The translations under genes were made by a program, and so were the position numbers. A stretch of 64,000 bases of DNA, from the NCBI GenBank assembly GCA_014800795.1, contig JAAVFL010000025.1:1-64000 (forward strand), read 5' to 3'. Each line of letters begins with the position of its first letter. The first letter of the stretch is position 1. A model generated the notes under the pieces. That model saw only the letters and a program-made list of their open reading frames with translations. It ran no database searches and had not been told where the DNA came from. Shown one piece after another: positions 62,077-64,000 of this stretch. Origin of the DNA: Bacteroidales bacterium (GTDB taxonomy: Bacteria; Bacteroidota; Bacteroidia; Bacteroidales; Muribaculaceae).

Positions 62077-63657
62077 TTATTTTCCGAGGGTCAGCTTCTT
62101 GCCACCTACGATATAGAGCCCTCGTGGAAGCCGGTGCTCCACATCCGACAGATGCCCGAGCGCCACACCGGCCAGATTATATACCATGTCGGAAAGTGGC
62201 GAAGCGATATCGGCATTCACCTCCGCTACTCCGGCCTTCGCTATGAGATTCATATTGTAGACCGCAAGCATGGCATACTCCGACGCGAATGCAAACTGAT
62301 GGAACGGTTTGGTGACAGTTTCCGTTCCCCAACCGTTCAGCAGATGAATCGGAAGCATATCATCGCGGTTATGGTTCTCGAACGCATAGTCGAGCGTTGT
62401 CTGGAAACCGTTAAGCCCGTTGGAGGCCGATGAATTGTCGCAATAAGGAGCGGCATCCACATAACTGCGCATCAGAACATCGTTGAACCACGTCAGGAAT
62501 CCGTTCTCAGCCGTATCGTCGGTCTTGAAATCGTAACAATTATAAGCCCTCTTGTAGGCCGCGAACTGGTTCAGCGCGCCTTTGGCCGACTTGCTTAGCT
62601 CGGTGCGGAAACGCTCCTCTCCGGTTACACGATATAGCTCCGCTGCTCCGGCTATCATCGTACCCGTGTTGTAGGGATAGTATGAGCCTACCGCTCCCCC
62701 GCAGTCAACATGCTGGCGATAACCACGGCTCACGATTATTTTGCCGTCGGCACCCATCATGTCGTAATACACTCCGCTTTGAGAATTCATAAGTTTCTTC
62801 ACCTGCCAGTCATACACCTTGCGGGCGAAATCGAGATAATGCTGCGAACGGTCGAGAGTAAGCTTCACCACTTTGTCGCTCTCGTTGCGGGTGGCGAATT
62901 CAAGCGACTCTCCGCTGTCTTTGTATATATCACTGAGCCATACAAGAGGCTGTATGATGGGCGCGTTGCTACATGCATGCTTCGAGTTGTAGCCGGGTCC
63001 CCAGGTGATGCCGCCGTATTCCTCACCATTGTCATCATGCCAGCAATCCCATCCGTCGAGAACATAGTCGGTAAGATAAGTCGCAAGTTCCAGATACTCC
63101 TCGTTGTCAAGAATTCTGTAGGCGCGTACAAGTTCGCGGGCAAGCCACATCTGGTCATCATATACGTTGAGAATACCCGTCACGTTTGCTCCACCTCGGC
63201 TTCCCGAGCGGGGCACTGCATAGGGCTTGCTCTCCTTGTTGGAAGTCGCATACGACGAAAGGCGGTAAGTTCCCCGGTAATATTCAAGATTGTCGATCAG
63301 AACATTCAGCTGATCGGCATATTTTTCAAAATTGTCGCTGTATATTTCCGGATCAGTCTCCTTTACGGCTTCCAATGCCTCCAGAAGAGAGCAGTGAGCC
63401 TCTACGGCAGCCGTCAGAGGCCAGATATCCGAAGGCCCGCTAACCTCGCCTGTCGCTGTGTTGTAGCGGTCGGCCATATAAAGATTGTTGCGCGACCCTT
63501 TCATGGTCTTGCTCCATGAAGCGTCGATCAGTGCCATCGCACGGTTCACATTCCGCACGGCAAGCTCAGCATCACCCTCCGGCGTGGCACCGGATGAGGC
63601 AAAGGCAGCCATGGCGATTGCGGCCGGCACAAAAAGTTTTCGTAGAATTTCAGTCAT
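62077..63657 (-). CDS. GH76 alpha-1,6-mannanase-like glycosidase with C-terminal sorting-type tail
   Basis: 526 residues with signal peptide (about 1-24). The (alpha/alpha)6 domain (about 30-430) has the GH76 catalytic Asp pair D167-D168 in NVYDDQMWLA, plus many conserved W and Y residues. GH76 enzymes hydrolyse alpha-1,6-mannan backbones such as those of yeast cell walls. The tail (about 490-526) reads YNLAGVALG...RLPRGLYIVGGKKLTL, like a type A C-terminal sorting signal of the type IX secretion pathway. A 19-base-spaced duplication lies at the start codon. The upstream gene is cut by the window edge. Confidence 0.85.
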   Translation of the reverse strand: MTEILRKLFVPAAIAMAAFASSGATPEGDAELAVRNVNRAMALIDASWSKTMKGSRNNLYMADRYNTATGEVSGPSDIWPLTAAVEAHCSLLEALEAVKETDPEIYSDNFEKYADQLNVLIDNLEYYRGTYRLSSYATSNKESKPYAVPRSGSRGGANVTGILNVYDDQMWLARELVRAYRILDNEEYLELATYLTDYVLDGWDCWHDDNGEEYGGITWGPGYNSKHACSNAPIIQPLVWLSDIYKDSGESLEFATRNESDKVVKLTLDRSQHYLDFARKVYDWQVKKLMNSQSGVYYDMMGADGKIIVSRGYRQHVDCGGAVGSYYPYNTGTMIAGAAELYRVTGEERFRTELSKSAKGALNQFAAYKRAYNCYDFKTDDTAENGFLTWFNDVLMRSYVDAAPYCDNSSASNGLNGFQTTLDYAFENHNRDDMLPIHLLNGWGTETVTKPFHQFAFASEYAMLAVYNMNLIAKAGVAEVNADIASPLSDMVYNLAGVALGHLSDVEHRLPRGLYIVGGKKLTLGK

Positions 63658-63690
63658 AAGATATTATATATTCATAAGATATTATATATT
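63654..63690. repeat. Tandem 18-base duplication at the GH76 start codon
   Basis: Two direct copies of TCATAAGATATTATATAT (63654-63671, 63672-63689). The first copy includes the start codon; the second puts a spare ATG in front, followed at once by a stop codon (ATG AAT ATA TAA). The duplication may alter translation initiation. Confidence 0.6.
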
Positions 63691-63722
63691 ATGAAGACTC
63701 CGGTATCGTGATTTTATAAGCA

Positions 63723-63770
63723 ACTTAGAGTGTGTTCCTTCACACGCAGTGTCGGAAACACACTCTAAGT
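63723..63770 (-). terminator. Hairpin after the gene at the right edge
   Basis: Arms ACTTAGAGTGTGTT (63723-63736) and its complement AACACACTCTAAGT (63757-63770) flank a short loop region. It lies between the right-edge gene and the GH76 gene. Confidence 0.6.
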
Positions 63771-63796
63771 CAACTTAGTATGTTCAGACTATGAGA

Positions 63797-64000
63797 TTAG
63801 TCCCAGATAATCTGATCCTCCTCAGGCATCTGAGTGTTGAGCTTGCGCTCCATAGTCATGGTACCAGCAACCTTATAGATGATCGCGCTGCCCGGAGCAG
63901 TCTTTGTATCGGTATAGTAATATTCTATATCCTGAACAATCATCGTACGGCGCACGATATATGTCTGAACTGCATCCTCGGATTCAAGAATCTTGTAGCT
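63797..64000 (-). CDS. C-terminal fragment of a gene cut by the window edge
   Basis: The last 67 codons of a reading frame run from the right edge to the stop at 63797. The visible residues (KILESEDAVQTYIVRRTMIV and QDIEYYYTDTKTAPG) suggest an extended, secreted or surface protein, but no domain is recognisable. It lies upstream of the GH76 enzyme on the same strand, so it could belong to the same carbohydrate-use operon, though a hairpin separates them. Confidence 0.6.
   Translation of the reverse strand, partial: SYKILESEDAVQTYIVRRTMIVQDIEYYYTDTKTAPGSAIIYKVAGTMTMERKLNTQMPEEDQIIWD

Noticed and set aside
62710-63519. 269-codon open frame on the plus strand
   Set aside because: Antisense to the GH76 gene, whose catalytic and structural motifs are clear.

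Overview
The window reads as a chromosomal segment of a Bacteroidales bacterium, most likely a Muribaculaceae-type gut member. The evidence is threefold: GldH, TamL, a Bacteroidota-type long IspG, RicT and ZapA are present; many genes are preceded by the Bacteroidota -7 box TAnnTTTG (with TTTG about 19 nt upstream in the clearest case); and a glycosidase ends in a C-terminal tail of the GLYIV.GKK type. The family-level guess rests on the roughly even GC content and is inference. No phage, CRISPR array, rRNA operon or complete transposon was seen.

Layout. 160-7306 (minus): initiator tRNA, cca, an M24 aminopeptidase, gldH, ricT, rny, a possible small RNA, zapA and a ZapB-like coiled coil; this couples division, RNA turnover and tRNA maturation genes. 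7524-12882: FadL-type porin, a carboxypeptidase-regulatory-domain protein, a tiny membrane protein and a GH123-like glycosidase. 12917-18888 (plus): ruvX, def, ettA, tamL and a HAD phosphatase. 18986-22505: AAE/YidE-type transporter, a macro-like protein, an esterase and a small orphan gene. 22694-26224 (plus): pheS, crcB, nth, TRIC channel and gtrA. 26304-29427: PBP1A and a divergent AlkD-like gene. 29463-34359 (minus): iorA, iorB, an aminotransferase and a CoA-transferase, which together could turn (aromatic) amino acids into aryl-acetates.

34569-48613 is an efflux block. A TolC-HlyD-MFS operon (plus) converges on a TetR-TolC-HlyD-ABC-ABC-permease-permease operon (minus) at a shared hairpin. 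It is followed by an MBL hydrolase, a DsbA/FrnE-like protein and a MATE pump. 48706-49974 holds a gutted Fe-alcohol dehydrogenase, a MITE-like repeat and an exported decarboxylase-cupin fusion. 50074-57663 (minus) is a housekeeping run: a lipoprotein, folB, an HD protein, rpoN, a PAP2-like protein, purE, ispG and an M16 protease. 57745-63657 (minus) carries a RelA-type ppGpp synthetase with a ruined HD site, mlaFE, tRNA-Ala and a GH76 alpha-mannanase. A gene cut by the right edge follows.

The most unusual items are: a dispersed ~190-210 bp repeat with ~27-33 bp terminal inverted repeats (two copies, 24135-24345 and 48961-49146), one abutting a destroyed gene; ricT next to rny; a four-gene amino-acid-to-aryl-acetate operon whose IorA lacks the ferredoxin tail; a long leader with a 30-codon ORF in front of an efflux operon; and promoters that sit directly on start codons.
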